Shown here one piece after another: positions 1-9,279 of a stretch of 64,000 nt of DNA. The stretch spans positions 186,001 through 250,000 of the forward strand of contig NZ_NIHB01000002.1 of the NCBI RefSeq assembly GCF_002591915.1. The letters are read 5' to 3'. The DNA comes from Marinicella litoralis (GTDB lineage: Bacteria > Pseudomonadota > Gammaproteobacteria > Xanthomonadales > Marinicellaceae). The first letter of the stretch is position 1. Every line of letters begins with the position of its first letter. The position numbers and the translations under genes were made by a program. Below the pieces are notes generated by a model, which was not told the DNA's origin, made no database searches, and saw nothing but the letters and a program-made list of their open reading frames with translations.

Positions 1-282
1 TCAGGCTTAACAGCCAAATTATATTTTTCATTCTTTACCTCTGAAATAGTTTGATTGAATCACAATGACTCAATTCAATGATTTTAAATGGCAGATTATT
101 ATCTATTTTTCGACCCTGATGTTAGAACGCCATCACTTTTTTGTCTATTGACACCATATTAAGGATTAAAATCACAACCAAAGTTTCCAAGAACAATAAG
201 ACATACACCCTATTTAATGCTTGTAAATTCACAATAATAGCCTAAAATTCAATATATCTCTTAATCAAGATACAAAGATATA
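1..282. other. AT-rich intergenic region at left edge
   Basis: No convincing coding region, tRNA or known riboswitch is visible here. The stretch is very AT-rich and serves as the upstream region of the ArsR-methyltransferase/metH operon. I looked specifically for an S-adenosylhomocysteine riboswitch, because the downstream genes handle the methyl cycle, and saw no GC-rich conserved core. Confidence 0.6.
253..282. promoter_or_regulatory. Inverted repeat abutting the ArsR-type regulator start
   Basis: TATATCT at 253-259 is mirrored by AGATATA at 276-282, ending one base before the ATG. Nested inside is TCTT-AATC-AAGA at 259-270. ArsR-family repressors usually bind AT-rich inverted repeats overlapping their own promoters, so this is a candidate autoregulatory operator. 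Binding is inference, since short AT-rich palindromes arise easily in such sequence. Confidence 0.4.
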
Positions 283-1203
283 ATGAATTTAAATGACTTG
301 TTCAAAACACTGGCTGATGAATCTCGCATACGCCTGATTCTGTTACTACAACAACAGGAGTTGACGGTTGCAGAACTGGCAGAAATCACACGTTTGGCAC
401 AACCACGCGTTTCAACCCACCTGTCACATTTAAAGAAAAACCACTTGGTTCAAGTCAGAAAACAAGGGGTCAGTTCATTTTATCGCCTCAACAGCAATCA
501 ATTTGATTCCGATTACTCAGGTATCTTGGATATGGTGATCAAACATTATGCCGGCCATCCATTGATTGCTCAGGACAACAAACAATTGTCATTGGTGATG
601 TCCAGTCAAGCCGCTTCTAACCAATGGGTAGACTCTGTGGCTGGGGACATGGAAAGACATTATTCCCCTGGGCGAACTTGGGAAGCAACCACTCGGGTGG
701 TGGCCAAACTGGTTTCATTGGGTCATGTCCTTGACCTCGGTTCAGGCGATGGTGTTCTGGCAGAATTATTGGCAAAAAACTCTCAACAATACACCTGTGT
801 TGACAACAACGCCAAAGCCATTGAAGCGGCAAAATTCAGACTGAAGCATTTAGATAACGTCCACTTTCGCCAATGCGATATCCATGAGCTGCCATTTAAA
901 GACAATCAATTCGATTGTGTGTTGATGCTCCATGTTCTGACTTATTCTACTCGTCCCGAAGAAGTGATTAAGCAAGCCTATCAAGTATGTAAACCAGGCG
1001 GTCAATTGATCATTTCAACCTTACAAAAACACAACCATGAATCAGTTAAAGTCGATTATGGACATAAAAACCTGGGCTTTGAAGCTGATCAATTGAATCA
1101 ATGGTGTACAGCGGCTGGATTCAGCCAAATTGATGCCGTGATCAGTTCACAAGAACAAAGAAAACCACATTTTAAAATCGTCACTGTAGAAGCCAATAAA
1201 TAA
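283..1203 (+). CDS. ArsR-family regulator fused to a SAM-dependent methyltransferase
   Basis: A 306-residue fusion. Residues about 1-80 form an ArsR-type winged helix ([10 protein letters not shown] followed by [13 protein letters not shown] as recognition helix). Residues about 130-306 form a class I methyltransferase with motif [12 protein letters not shown]. No cysteine cluster typical of metal-sensing ArsR proteins is visible, so the ligand is more likely SAM or SAH than a metal; that is inference. The stop codon overlaps the metH start as TAATG, indicating translational coupling and a role in methionine/methyl-cycle control. Such ArsR-methyltransferase fusions beside methionine genes are known in proteobacteria. 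Confidence 0.85.
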   Translation: MNLNDLFKTLADESRIRLILLLQQQELTVAELAEITRLAQPRVSTHLSHLKKNHLVQVRKQGVSSFYRLNSNQFDSDYSGILDMVIKHYAGHPLIAQDNKQLSLVMSSQAASNQWVDSVAGDMERHYSPGRTWEATTRVVAKLVSLGHVLDLGSGDGVLAELLAKNSQQYTCVDNNAKAIEAAKFRLKHLDNVHFRQCDIHELPFKDNQFDCVLMLHVLTYSTRPEEVIKQAYQVCKPGGQLIISTLQKHNHESVKVDYGHKNLGFEADQLNQWCTAAGFSQIDAVISSQEQRKPHFKIVTVEANK

Positions 1204-4200
1204 TGAATGCAAATAAAACCAACACCCGAGATCAAATCATGGCTCATTTGCAACAAAGGATTTTGTTGTTAGATTCTGCCATGGGCACCAAGATTCAAAC
1301 CTTGAAATTACAGGAAAATGATTATCGAGGTGAATTACTGCAAAACCACTCAGATGATTTGAAAGGCAATAATGATATTTTATCGTTGACCCAACCACAA
1401 ATCATACAAGACATTCATGAACAAAACTTAGCAGCTGGATCTGACTTTGTTGAAACCAATACTTTCAATGCCACCCGCATTGCTCAAGCGGATTATGCCA
1501 CCGAACATTTGACCTTTGAAATCAACAAGCAATCTGCCCAACTTGCAAAACAAGCCTGCGACAAATACAACAGTACTGAAAAACCCCGTTGGGTGATTGG
1601 TGTGCTGGGACCGACCAACCGCACCGCATCCATATCACCAGACATCAATCGACCAGAATACCGCAATGTCACCTTCGATGAGTTGGTGACAGCCTACACC
1701 GAAGCCACCTTGGGCTTGATTGAAGGGGGTGCAGATGTGTTGATGGTGGAAACCATATTTGATACCTTGAATGCCAGGGCTGCCTTGTTTGCGCTACAAA
1801 GTGTACTAGAAACGCAACAATCAGCCATTCCCATCATGATCTCAGGAACCATAGTTGACGCCAGTGGCAGAACCTTATCGGGACAAACCTTGGCGGCCTT
1901 TTACCACTCAATTCGTCATGTTAAACCATTGGCCATAGGTTTAAACTGTGCCCTGGGCGCTGACGATTTAATCCCATACATCAAAGAATTGTCTGACATT
2001 TGTGACTGTTATGTCAGTATCCATCCCAATGCGGGCTTACCCAATGAACTCGGTGAATATGACCACAGCCCTGAACACATGGCAGATATCATGCAACAAA
2101 TGGTGGCCTATGGTCACATCAACATCATGGGCGGCTGCTGTGGTACCACGCCAGATCACATTGCTGCCATGTCTGAACTGGCCACCCAGCACCCACCCAG
2201 GCAAATTCCGGAATTGCCCACTTACTGTCGCTTGTCGGGTTTAGAACCCTTGACCATCACCCCTGAAATGAATTTCATCAACGTGGGTGAACGAACCAAT
2301 GTCACCGGTTCAATCAAATTCAAAAGGTTGATCAAAGAAAATGACCTTCAAACAGCCTTAGAGGTGGCCCAAGAACAAGTGGACAATGGCGCTCAAATCA
2401 TTGACATCAATATGGATGAAGGTTTGATTGATTCCAAGGAAATGATGGTTACGTTTTTGAATTTAATTGGTTCAGAGCCCAATATTGGTCGTGTACCCAT
2501 CATGTTGGACTCTTCCAAATGGGAAGTCTTGGAAGCCGGTTTACAACACATCCAAGGCAAAGGCGTGGTTAATTCTATCAGTCTCAAAGAAGGCGAAGCT
2601 GAATTCATTAAACAGGCTCAATTGGCGCAAAAATATGGTGCTGCTGTTATTGTCATGGCATTTGATGAAACCGGTCAAGCTGACAGTTATGAACGCAAGA
2701 TTCAAATTTGCCAACGTTCTTATGACGTACTGACCAAACAAATAGGGTTTGCCCCTGAAGACATTATTTTTGACCCCAATATATTTGCCATAGGCACCGG
2801 CATAGAAGAGCACAACAATTACGGTAAAGATTTTATCGATGCCACTCGTTGGATCAAAGCCAATTTACCCCATGCCATGGTATCAGGCGGGGTATCAAAC
2901 ATCTCTTTTTCTTTTCGGGGTAACAACCCGTTGCGTGAAGCGATTCATTCGGTGTTTTTATACCATGCCATCCAAGCGGGTATGGACATGGGTATTGTCA
3001 ATGCCGGACAATTGACAGTTTATGATGACATTCCGACTGAGATTAAAGACAAAATCGAAGATTTGTTGTTCAATCGAGATGCCAATGCCACTGAAGAATT
3101 ACTGACTTTGGCCCAAGGCATGCAAGGCAGCCAACAAGACGACTCTGATAAGTTAGCGTGGCGGGAGTTACCGGTCAAACAGCGCATCAATCATTCTTTA
3201 GTGCATGGCATCATTGATTTCATTGAAACCGATGCCGAAGCAGCCATGGACATACACAATGATCCACTGTCAGTAATTGAAGGCCCATTGATGGATGGCA
3301 TGAATGTGGTGGGTGATTTGTTTGGTGAAGGTAAAATGTTTTTACCGCAAGTGGTTAAATCGGCGCGGGTAATGAAAAAAGCAGTGGCTTGGTTAACCCC
3401 GCACATTGAAGCACAGAAAGGCCGACAACAAGCCAAAGGTAAAATCATCATGGCCACTGTTAAAGGCGATGTGCACGACATTGGTAAAAACATCGTTGGC
3501 GTGGTGTTGGGCTGCAATAATTATGAAATCATCGATTTAGGCGTGATGGTGCCCGCTGAGAAAATTCTCAAAGCCGCAGTCGACCACCAGGCTGACATCA
3601 TAGGCCTTTCAGGGCTGATCACACCTTCATTGGATGAAATGTGCTATGTCGCTGAACTGATGAAAACCAAAGGCATGAATTTACCACTGCTGATTGGTGG
3701 TGCGACCACTTCCAGAACCCACACGGCATTGAAAATTGAACCCGAATACGACCAAGCCACCGTTTGGGTCAAAGATGCGTCACGTGCAGTGGGTGTGGTG
3801 GCCAAACTTCTCTCAGAAATAGAACAAGATGAATTCAGTGCCAGCATCAAAACGGAATACCACCAAATTCGCGAACGCCGAAAAAATCGCAGTGGCATTA
3901 AAAATTTAATCAGTTTAGCACAAGCCAGAAACAATGCTCTTAAATTGAATTGGTCTGAATTTAAACCCGCACAACCTCAGTTCACTGGCACCAAAGTGCT
4001 TGATAACACCTCTTTAGCCACCTTACGTGACTACATCGATTGGACACCATTTTTCCAAACTTGGGAATTACATGGTAAATACCCTGATATTTTGAGTGAT
4101 GAAGTGGTCGGTGAAAGTGCCTCTGAACTGTACCAAGATGCAGTGGCCATGCTGGATCAAATCATCCGCGAGGAATGGTTACAATGCAAAGCCGTGTTTG

Positions 4201-4862
4201 GCTTCTTTCCAGCCCATTCTGAGGGTGATGACGTGATCATCAAAAAAGACGGAACTCAACACAGGTTAGTGAACCTCAGACAACAGGCCAACAAGCCAAA
4301 AGCCAACCTGTGCCTCAGTGATTTTATTGCACCTGAAGCAGCCAAGCTCAATGACCACATCGGTGCTTTTGCAGTCACCACAGGCATCGGCATTGAACAA
4401 CATGTTGAACGGTTTGAAGCCAACAACGACGATTACAACAGCATATTACTCAAAGCCCTGGCAGACCGATTGGCCGAAGCTTATGCCGAATACCTCCATC
4501 AACAAGTCAGAATCAATTATTGGGGTCATGACCAAAACGAAACATTGACTAACGAAGAACTGATCAAAGAAAAATACCAAGGCATCCGACCGGCTCCAGG
4601 CTACCCAGCTTGCCCAGACCACACCCAGAAAGAACTGCTGTTTGATTTGCTCGATGTGACGAAAAATACCGGCATTGAGTTAACTTCTGGTTTAACCATG
4701 TACCCAGCTTCATCTGTCAGTGGCTTTTACTATGCCCACCCCGATTCGCAGTATTTCGTGGTTGGCAAGATCAAAAATGAACAAGTTGAAGATTACGCGC
4801 AACGAAAAAATGTATCTGTTAAAGCAGCCCAAAAAGCGCTGAGACCAAATTTAGAAGATTGA
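1203..4862 (+). CDS. metH: Cobalamin-dependent methionine synthase
   Basis: Catalyses methyl transfer from 5-methyltetrahydrofolate to homocysteine through methylcobalamin in the cytoplasm. At 1219 residues it is full length (E. coli MetH is 1227). Order: homocysteine-binding barrel (about 15-330, zinc ligands in GLNCALG and GGCCGTT), folate-binding barrel starting at [11 protein letters not shown] (about 355-620), B12 cap, then the B12 Rossmann domain with the DVHDIG cobalt-ligand motif near 757, and the reactivation domain with [12 protein letters not shown] near the C-terminus. All key motifs are intact. It is the second gene of an operon with the ArsR-methyltransferase and abuts a convergent gene with no spacer. 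Confidence 0.98.
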   Translation: MNANKTNTRDQIMAHLQQRILLLDSAMGTKIQTLKLQENDYRGELLQNHSDDLKGNNDILSLTQPQIIQDIHEQNLAAGSDFVETNTFNATRIAQADYATEHLTFEINKQSAQLAKQACDKYNSTEKPRWVIGVLGPTNRTASISPDINRPEYRNVTFDELVTAYTEATLGLIEGGADVLMVETIFDTLNARAALFALQSVLETQQSAIPIMISGTIVDASGRTLSGQTLAAFYHSIRHVKPLAIGLNCALGADDLIPYIKELSDICDCYVSIHPNAGLPNELGEYDHSPEHMADIMQQMVAYGHINIMGGCCGTTPDHIAAMSELATQHPPRQIPELPTYCRLSGLEPLTITPEMNFINVGERTNVTGSIKFKRLIKENDLQTALEVAQEQVDNGAQIIDINMDEGLIDSKEMMVTFLNLIGSEPNIGRVPIMLDSSKWEVLEAGLQHIQGKGVVNSISLKEGEAEFIKQAQLAQKYGAAVIVMAFDETGQADSYERKIQICQRSYDVLTKQIGFAPEDIIFDPNIFAIGTGIEEHNNYGKDFIDATRWIKANLPHAMVSGGVSNISFSFRGNNPLREAIHSVFLYHAIQAGMDMGIVNAGQLTVYDDIPTEIKDKIEDLLFNRDANATEELLTLAQGMQGSQQDDSDKLAWRELPVKQRINHSLVHGIIDFIETDAEAAMDIHNDPLSVIEGPLMDGMNVVGDLFGEGKMFLPQVVKSARVMKKAVAWLTPHIEAQKGRQQAKGKIIMATVKGDVHDIGKNIVGVVLGCNNYEIIDLGVMVPAEKILKAAVDHQADIIGLSGLITPSLDEMCYVAELMKTKGMNLPLLIGGATTSRTHTALKIEPEYDQATVWVKDASRAVGVVAKLLSEIEQDEFSASIKTEYHQIRERRKNRSGIKNLISLAQARNNALKLNWSEFKPAQPQFTGTKVLDNTSLATLRDYIDWTPFFQTWELHGKYPDILSDEVVGESASELYQDAVAMLDQIIREEWLQCKAVFGFFPAHSEGDDVIIKKDGTQHRLVNLRQQANKPKANLCLSDFIAPEAAKLNDHIGAFAVTTGIGIEQHVERFEANNDDYNSILLKALADRLAEAYAEYLHQQVRINYWGHDQNETLTNEELIKEKYQGIRPAPGYPACPDHTQKELLFDLLDVTKNTGIELTSGLTMYPASSVSGFYYAHPDSQYFVVGKIKNEQVEDYAQRKNVSVKAAQKALRPNLED

Positions 4863-5285
4863 TTATTGAATTGCTTGCTTAGCCCATGAAACAGGGTCAT
4901 CAGTCTCAATAAAATCTGGATCAACCCAGAGCAAACCATCAGCTTCGTTTGCCAATGTTGCAGCCGCCATCATTGCTGCTACCACAGATTCTTCGGGAAG
5001 TCCTGCAGCAATTGAAAAGCCTACACAAATATCACGTTTTTGAAGACGATTGGCTAATGCGTAATCGGTGGTCGGATCAAACATGGTATCCTCGAGTACA
5101 TCATAGTAATATTCAAAACCTGCTTCCTGACCATCTAACTTGCACGGTAGCATCCCCGACATAATTTTGGTATCAAAGCTCGGGTACAGGTCAACCGAAA
5201 ACCCTGCCAATTCAATTTTCTCTTGCCAATCATTTCGTGAAAGCATTTTATTACCTTCAATAAAAACATTGATATCTAGTGACAT
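4863..5285 (-). CDS. Uncharacterised 140-residue cytoplasmic protein
   Basis: I do not recognise a family. The protein is acidic, with no signal peptide or membrane segment. Its middle part has FEYYYDVLED and DICVGFSIAAG, and the C-terminal half contains an alanine-rich helix (AAMMAAATLA) followed by DGLLWVDPD. A GGAG ribosome-binding site lies 9 bases upstream of the ATG, which supports the start. The stop codon directly abuts that of convergent metH. The size and composition resemble small immunity or SMI1/KNR4-type proteins, but I see no toxin partner here. Confidence 0.7.
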   Translation of the reverse strand: MSLDINVFIEGNKMLSRNDWQEKIELAGFSVDLYPSFDTKIMSGMLPCKLDGQEAGFEYYYDVLEDTMFDPTTDYALANRLQKRDICVGFSIAAGLPEESVVAAMMAAATLANEADGLLWVDPDFIETDDPVSWAKQAIQ

Positions 5286-5486
5286 TTGTTACTCTCCACT
5301 TTTTGCAAACTTATGATTATATTACATGTTCTAGCAATAAAAATATAACCGAGTCAATCAAAATTTAAAAATGACTGATTTGAATTTCTACACTTTTAAG
5401 TGCGTCAGAACTGACATGCGATCAAGTCTACCAATCATGGGTTATAAATAAAATGATGATGTTGAATCAAATCCAAATGACTTAAG

Positions 5487-5514
5487 CACACTGAGCCTGT
5501 CTAAGTGTTTTATA
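5487..5514. repeat. Isolated diverged copy of the 19.7-kb repeat arm
   Basis: Read on the minus strand this is TAAAACACTTAGACAGGCTC followed by AGTGTG. It closely matches the right arm of the tandem repeat units at 19675-20085 (TAAAACACTTCGACAGGCTC, AGTGAG). It sits just upstream of the PaaY-like gene. This shows that the repeat arm is dispersed in the genome and not confined to the array. Confidence 0.6.
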
Positions 5515-5560
5515 ATATGCCAATGCCATTAGAAACAACATTAACAACAGGTGATGCCAC

Positions 5561-6151
5561 ATGAGTTTTTATGAAATAGATGGGGTTCGACCCGTCGTTA
5601 ATCCCTCAAGTTTTGTCCACCCAACCGCATCGGTCATTGGCCATGTGGTGATTGGAAAAAACTGCTACGTTGGACCGCATGCCAGTTTGCGTGGTGATTT
5701 TGGTAAGATTGTTTTAGAAGATGGCGTTAATTTCCAAGATGGTTGTATTGCGCATTGTTTTCCCGGTGGCGAGACACGAGTGCGTAAAAATGGTCACATC
5801 AGTCATGGTGCCGTATTACATGGCTGCGACATTGGAGAAAACTCGATGGTAGGCATTCAAACGGTGGTGATGGACAATGCCAAAATAGGCAAGGAATGCA
5901 TGATTGCTGCCCTGAGCTACATCAAACCCAATTTTGCAGCCCCTGCCCGCTCAATCATTGCTGGGTCGCCGGCAGAAATCAAAAAACAAGTCACAGACCA
6001 GCAAATGATTTGGAAAACCGAAGGCACTGCTGTATACCAGCATTTGGCACAGCGTTGTTTGGATACCTTACACCAGTGTGAAGCACTGGAGTCAGTTGAT
6101 GATCAATATTTAGCCGGAAAATTAAATATCAAAAACTTTAAACCTCTTTAA
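5561..6151 (+). CDS. Left-handed beta-helix hexapeptide protein, PaaY/CaiE-like
   Basis: The 196 residues match the PaaY/CaiE branch of the gamma-carbonic anhydrase-like family along nearly their whole length: FVHPTASVIGHVVIG at the N-terminus, ASLRGDFG, then GHISHGAVLHGC. Three histidines positioned as metal ligands (AHCFPG, SHGAVLHG) are kept. PaaY acts as a thioesterase in phenylacetate degradation and CaiE belongs to carnitine metabolism, but no paa or cai genes are in this window, so the substrate is unknown. It forms a trimer in related proteins. Its stop is two bases from the convergent gene. Confidence 0.85.
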   Translation: MSFYEIDGVRPVVNPSSFVHPTASVIGHVVIGKNCYVGPHASLRGDFGKIVLEDGVNFQDGCIAHCFPGGETRVRKNGHISHGAVLHGCDIGENSMVGIQTVVMDNAKIGKECMIAALSYIKPNFAAPARSIIAGSPAEIKKQVTDQQMIWKTEGTAVYQHLAQRCLDTLHQCEALESVDDQYLAGKLNIKNFKPL

Positions 6152-6153
6152 GT

Positions 6154-6981
6154 TTAATTAGGGTTAATTAAATTTAAACATCTTATTGAATCATAATTTT
6201 GTGTAGGGTATAGCTTATTTGAAGGCAAATATACAGTTTCAATTATCTGCTCTTCAGTTAAGTCTAGAATTGTTTCATCTTCATATACAATACTAATCAA
6301 ATCAGGAAATACGCAAATGTTTTCAATGTCCCAAATTTCAAATCTCTTACTCGATATTGCACCGGGAGGCGTTCGGTCTAAAACTTCAATTTCAATTGGA
6401 ACAAACGGTGTAGATTTTTCCACTATTGAATTTAGTGGATAAAATGACATATTAATTGACTTTATCACTTTATCAGAAGCGTTCAATATTTCTACAAAGC
6501 CTTCATTAATATCAAGAGACTTATTTCTATCAACTTCAATTCTTTTAATAATAAAAGGCTTCGCTAATTTATGAGCAAAATTCAAATAGTAATCATTTTC
6601 AAATTCCATAGATATTATTGGGCCAAAATCATATCTTTTAAACCACTTAACTCCAACCATAGAAATTCCTTTTATTTTTTTTTCTTCCTTGGCTCCTATG
6701 TTTTGAAACAGCAATTGTGGGTATGAGTAAGAAACTTTTGAATGTAATCCATTTTTATCAAAACGATCAAAGTCTAACCAAGTCCAAATAATTGCATATT
6801 CAGAATCGTTTTTTAAATAACCGCTCATTTTGCCATTAGATTTAACTTTCAAATTCGTAAAATGCAAATTAAAACCTTCATTTTCAAATGTAGGACTATA
6901 CTCTTCTCTTACTTCATACTTACCTTTTCCCAATAAGCTAAAGCTTAAAATACTCAAGAACAAAATTAATATTTTTTTCAT
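6154..6981 (-). CDS. Secreted hypothetical protein in an AT-rich islet
   Basis: 275 residues starting with a clear signal peptide (MKKILILFLSILSFSLLG). The mature part is hydrophilic, with alternating strand-like segments and no motif I can assign. Codon use is visibly more AT-rich than in the flanking metabolic genes and no Shine-Dalgarno sequence is evident before the ATG. Together with the divergent small gene at 7057 it looks like an acquired two-gene islet between the PaaY-like gene and phhB. Confidence 0.65.
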   Translation of the reverse strand: MKKILILFLSILSFSLLGKGKYEVREEYSPTFENEGFNLHFTNLKVKSNGKMSGYLKNDSEYAIIWTWLDFDRFDKNGLHSKVSYSYPQLLFQNIGAKEEKKIKGISMVGVKWFKRYDFGPIISMEFENDYYLNFAHKLAKPFIIKRIEVDRNKSLDINEGFVEILNASDKVIKSINMSFYPLNSIVEKSTPFVPIEIEVLDRTPPGAISSKRFEIWDIENICVFPDLISIVYEDETILDLTEEQIIETVYLPSNKLYPTQNYDSIRCLNLINPN

Positions 6982-7056
6982 ATTTAATTACATTATTATT
7001 TTAAATAATAAAACAATAATAGTTATACTAAGCTTTTGAATCAATAATTTTTAATT

Positions 7057-7428
7057 ATGAAAATTACAACTCTTACCTTGATAACATTTATATTACTTTC
7101 ATTCAATTCAAATTCTCAAACAGTAAATGATGTGCCAATGGCCGACATTGACAGTAATTACATTCAAGTTTCAGCTTATAACAAGTTTATGAGTAATAAG
7201 CTAAAAGTTCATTTGGACTTCGGACAATTCAATAGTATTTGGAAATCAAAAGACACCCAGTTGAGAGGACGCGATGGCAAAATGATACAGTTCAATTCAG
7301 TCGCTCAGCTATTGAATTATATGACTGAAAATGGATATGAACTCATTAGTTTTAATACTTATGCAATAGATAACGCATTAGGTCATACTGTTTACTCAAA
7401 CATGTTGTTGAAAAAGATAAAAAAATAA
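7057..7428 (+). CDS. Small secreted protein of Bacteroidetes type
   Basis: 123 residues: a signal peptide ending near SNSQ, then a short domain with VHLDFGQ, DGKMIQFNSVAQLLNYM, NGYELISF and a C-terminal MLLKKIKK. From memory, this layout resembles a small family of exported hypothetical proteins common in Flavobacteriia. The gene is AT-rich and its ATG follows an AT-only leader without a Shine-Dalgarno sequence, as is usual in Bacteroidetes. Function unknown; lateral transfer is inference. Confidence 0.65.
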   Translation: MKITTLTLITFILLSFNSNSQTVNDVPMADIDSNYIQVSAYNKFMSNKLKVHLDFGQFNSIWKSKDTQLRGRDGKMIQFNSVAQLLNYMTENGYELISFNTYAIDNALGHTVYSNMLLKKIKK

Positions 7429-7433
7429 ATCTA

Positions 7434-7772
7434 TCAAACCAAACCATCAACCTTCTTGGCACAAATAAAATCATTGGTGGTCAATCCTTTGGCCTCATGT
7501 GTGGTCAATCTTACCCTACAATAATTATATCCAAATTCAACATCTGGATGGTGCCCTTGTTGATCTGCCATAGCAGCCACCGCATTGACAAAAAACATGG
7601 TTTTGCTGAAATTTTTAAAGTTGAATGAACGCTTGATAGACACTGCTTCCGGCAGATATTGCCATGCTGGGTTTATCGTTTGCATATAGGATTTGATTTG
7701 ATCCTGGGACAAAGCATTCATCCCGCCCTGACAGGGTTGGCATTGTGTTTCTAGGGTGTCTGAATTGTTCAT
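7434..7772 (-). CDS. phhB: Pterin-4a-carbinolamine dehydratase
   Basis: 112 residues from the ATG at 7772; a longer reading frame to 7850 would overlap phhA and encode non-family residues. The signature GHHPDVEFGYNYCRVRLTTH is complete, including the histidines of the active site. The enzyme dehydrates 4a-hydroxytetrahydrobiopterin made by phenylalanine hydroxylase, so that the pterin cofactor can be recycled. It begins 10 bases after the phhA stop, making a phhAB operon, and is convergent with the small secreted gene. Confidence 0.93.
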   Translation of the reverse strand: MNNSDTLETQCQPCQGGMNALSQDQIKSYMQTINPAWQYLPEAVSIKRSFNFKNFSKTMFFVNAVAAMADQQGHHPDVEFGYNYCRVRLTTHEAKGLTTNDFICAKKVDGLV

Positions 7773-7782
7773 GATGTTTTGC

Positions 7783-8592
7783 CTAACAAGCTTTGGCCAA
7801 TAAATGATGTGGATCCTGCAAACCCATTTTACGGGCTTGCAGGATATCAATCACTAAATTTCTGGCTGAAATTTCAGCCAATTGATCAAAGGATTCCAAC
7901 ACATAATAAATGGGTTGTTTGATATCAATGCGATAAGGTGTGGTCAAAACATCCATCACATCGAACGGTCTCCTTTGAGGTGCTTCACTGCTTGCGGCAT
8001 ATATCAACTCTGTGGGAGAAGACGCTAACCCTGAACCCATCGGTACCACGCCATTGATGTTGTTTTTGTTTTTTATCAGGCCAAACTCAATGGTAAACCA
8101 ATACAATCGAGCCAGCCAGGCATGGTTGTCTGCAGTGACATTGCTACCCAATTCTCCAATAAACTGAGAAAAGGCGGCCACCTGTGGATGAGTCAGTAAA
8201 GGGATATGACCAAATATTTCATGGAAAATATCAGGCTCTTTGACATAGGCAAAATCTTCCTGGCGTCTGATAAAAGAGGCCGCTGGAAATCGCTTATTCG
8301 CTAACATATTAAAAAATCGATCATAGGCAATCAGTGCTGGGACCGGCTCAACTTGCCAGCCATTCAATTTTTGTAATTTTTCTGATACTTCAGAACATTG
8401 AGGTATTCGATGACTTGGCAGGTCGATATGATGCAATCCCTCTATATACTCGTTGACCATGTGCCGGTGTACCAGACTGATTTGCGCTTGGTAAAGTTCA
8501 GACCACATGCGGTGTTCATTATCTGTGTAATGTATCAAGCCATAAGCATTGGCTTGTTTGGCTTGATATTGATTTGATGTGTATCTGGACAT
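7783..8592 (-). CDS. phhA: Phenylalanine-4-hydroxylase
   Basis: 269 residues, the usual length for the bacterial monofunctional enzyme that lacks the N-terminal regulatory domain. Iron ligands are visible in DIFHEIFGHIPLL (two His) and in WFTIEFGL (Glu). It converts phenylalanine to tyrosine with a reduced pterin, non-haem iron and oxygen. phhB follows in the same transcript. The divergent Lrp-type gene across a 129-base promoter region is the obvious candidate regulator, controlling it in response to an aromatic amino acid (inference). Confidence 0.95.
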   Translation of the reverse strand: MSRYTSNQYQAKQANAYGLIHYTDNEHRMWSELYQAQISLVHRHMVNEYIEGLHHIDLPSHRIPQCSEVSEKLQKLNGWQVEPVPALIAYDRFFNMLANKRFPAASFIRRQEDFAYVKEPDIFHEIFGHIPLLTHPQVAAFSQFIGELGSNVTADNHAWLARLYWFTIEFGLIKNKNNINGVVPMGSGLASSPTELIYAASSEAPQRRPFDVMDVLTTPYRIDIKQPIYYVLESFDQLAEISARNLVIDILQARKMGLQDPHHLLAKAC

Positions 8593-8632
8593 GTTTATTT
8601 AAAATGTAAGCGTGTGTCTATTTTAAGTACAA

Positions 8633-8685
8633 ACATTGAAATATAATTCTTTAAATTCTTTATATTCTCGACACATTGAAATATA
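8633..8685. promoter_or_regulatory. Paired 13-bp direct repeats between phhA and the Lrp-type gene
   Basis: ACATTGAAATATA occurs at 8633-8645 and again at 8673-8685, exactly 40 bases apart, which is close to four helical turns. The repeats lie in the short divergent promoter region. Lrp/AsnC octamers bind arrays of phased sites and wrap DNA, so these are plausible binding sites controlling phhAB and the regulator itself. The repeats are seen directly; regulator binding is inference. Confidence 0.5.
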
Positions 8686-8721
8686 GTTCCTATTTACTCA
8701 ATATTTATAGCATTAAATTCC

Positions 8722-9183
8722 ATGAACGACTTAGACATCCATGATTTTAAGATTTTACAAGCCTTACAGAAAAACTCCAATATAAGCACCCAAGATCTGG
8801 CAGATCAGGTCAACTTATCAAAAACCCCTTGTTGGCGGCGAGTCAGAAAACTGGAAGAACTGGGCTACATCAAAAAGTATGTAGCGCTGCTTGACCACAA
8901 AAAGTTAGCACTTTCGGTGATGGCCTATGTTCAGGTATCCATGCTGAATCATGACTTAAATACTTTGCGAACCTTTGATGCTTTTGTAGAACAGAGTCCT
9001 TACATCCTTGATTGTAATTCGACTGCTGGAAACTTTGATTATGTGATGAAGGTGATCGCCAAAGACACCGAACAATTGGAAAGTTTTTTAATGCGAGACT
9101 TGCTCAGTGTCGGTGTGGTGCAATCCACCAACACCAACCTCATTTTAAGACAAAAGAAAAGCACCACAGAATTACCCTTATAA
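8722..9183 (+). CDS. Lrp/AsnC-family transcriptional regulator
   Basis: 153 residues with the standard Lrp layout: an N-terminal helix-turn-helix (LQKNSNISTQDLADQVNLSK then CWRRVRKLEELG) and a C-terminal RAM effector domain. Divergent from phhAB with shared phased repeats, it is most likely a phenylalanine- or tyrosine-responsive regulator of that operon. Many bacteria instead control phhAB with the NtrC-type PhhR, so this is an alternative wiring. A strong bidirectional terminator follows 40 bases after the stop. Confidence 0.9.
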   Translation: MNDLDIHDFKILQALQKNSNISTQDLADQVNLSKTPCWRRVRKLEELGYIKKYVALLDHKKLALSVMAYVQVSMLNHDLNTLRTFDAFVEQSPYILDCNSTAGNFDYVMKVIAKDTEQLESFLMRDLLSVGVVQSTNTNLILRQKKSTTELPL

Positions 9184-9223
9184 GTTTCTCATCGCTTCGA
9201 GTTAAGCACCTATTACGGATACA

Positions 9224-9263
9224 AAAAAACCCAAGTAACTACCGCTACTTGGGTTCGTTTTTT
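9224..9263. terminator. Bidirectional intrinsic terminator
   Basis: AACCCAAGTA pairs with TACTTGGGTT around a short loop. It is preceded by an A-run and followed by a T-run (GTTTTTT), so it can end both the Lrp-type gene and the convergent Calx-beta gene. Confidence 0.85.
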
Positions 9264-9279
9264 AAACTATATGGTCAGC

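Noticed and set aside
1-282. SAH or cobalamin riboswitch before the methionine operon
   Set aside because: No GC-rich conserved core or suitable stems; the region is nearly all A and T.
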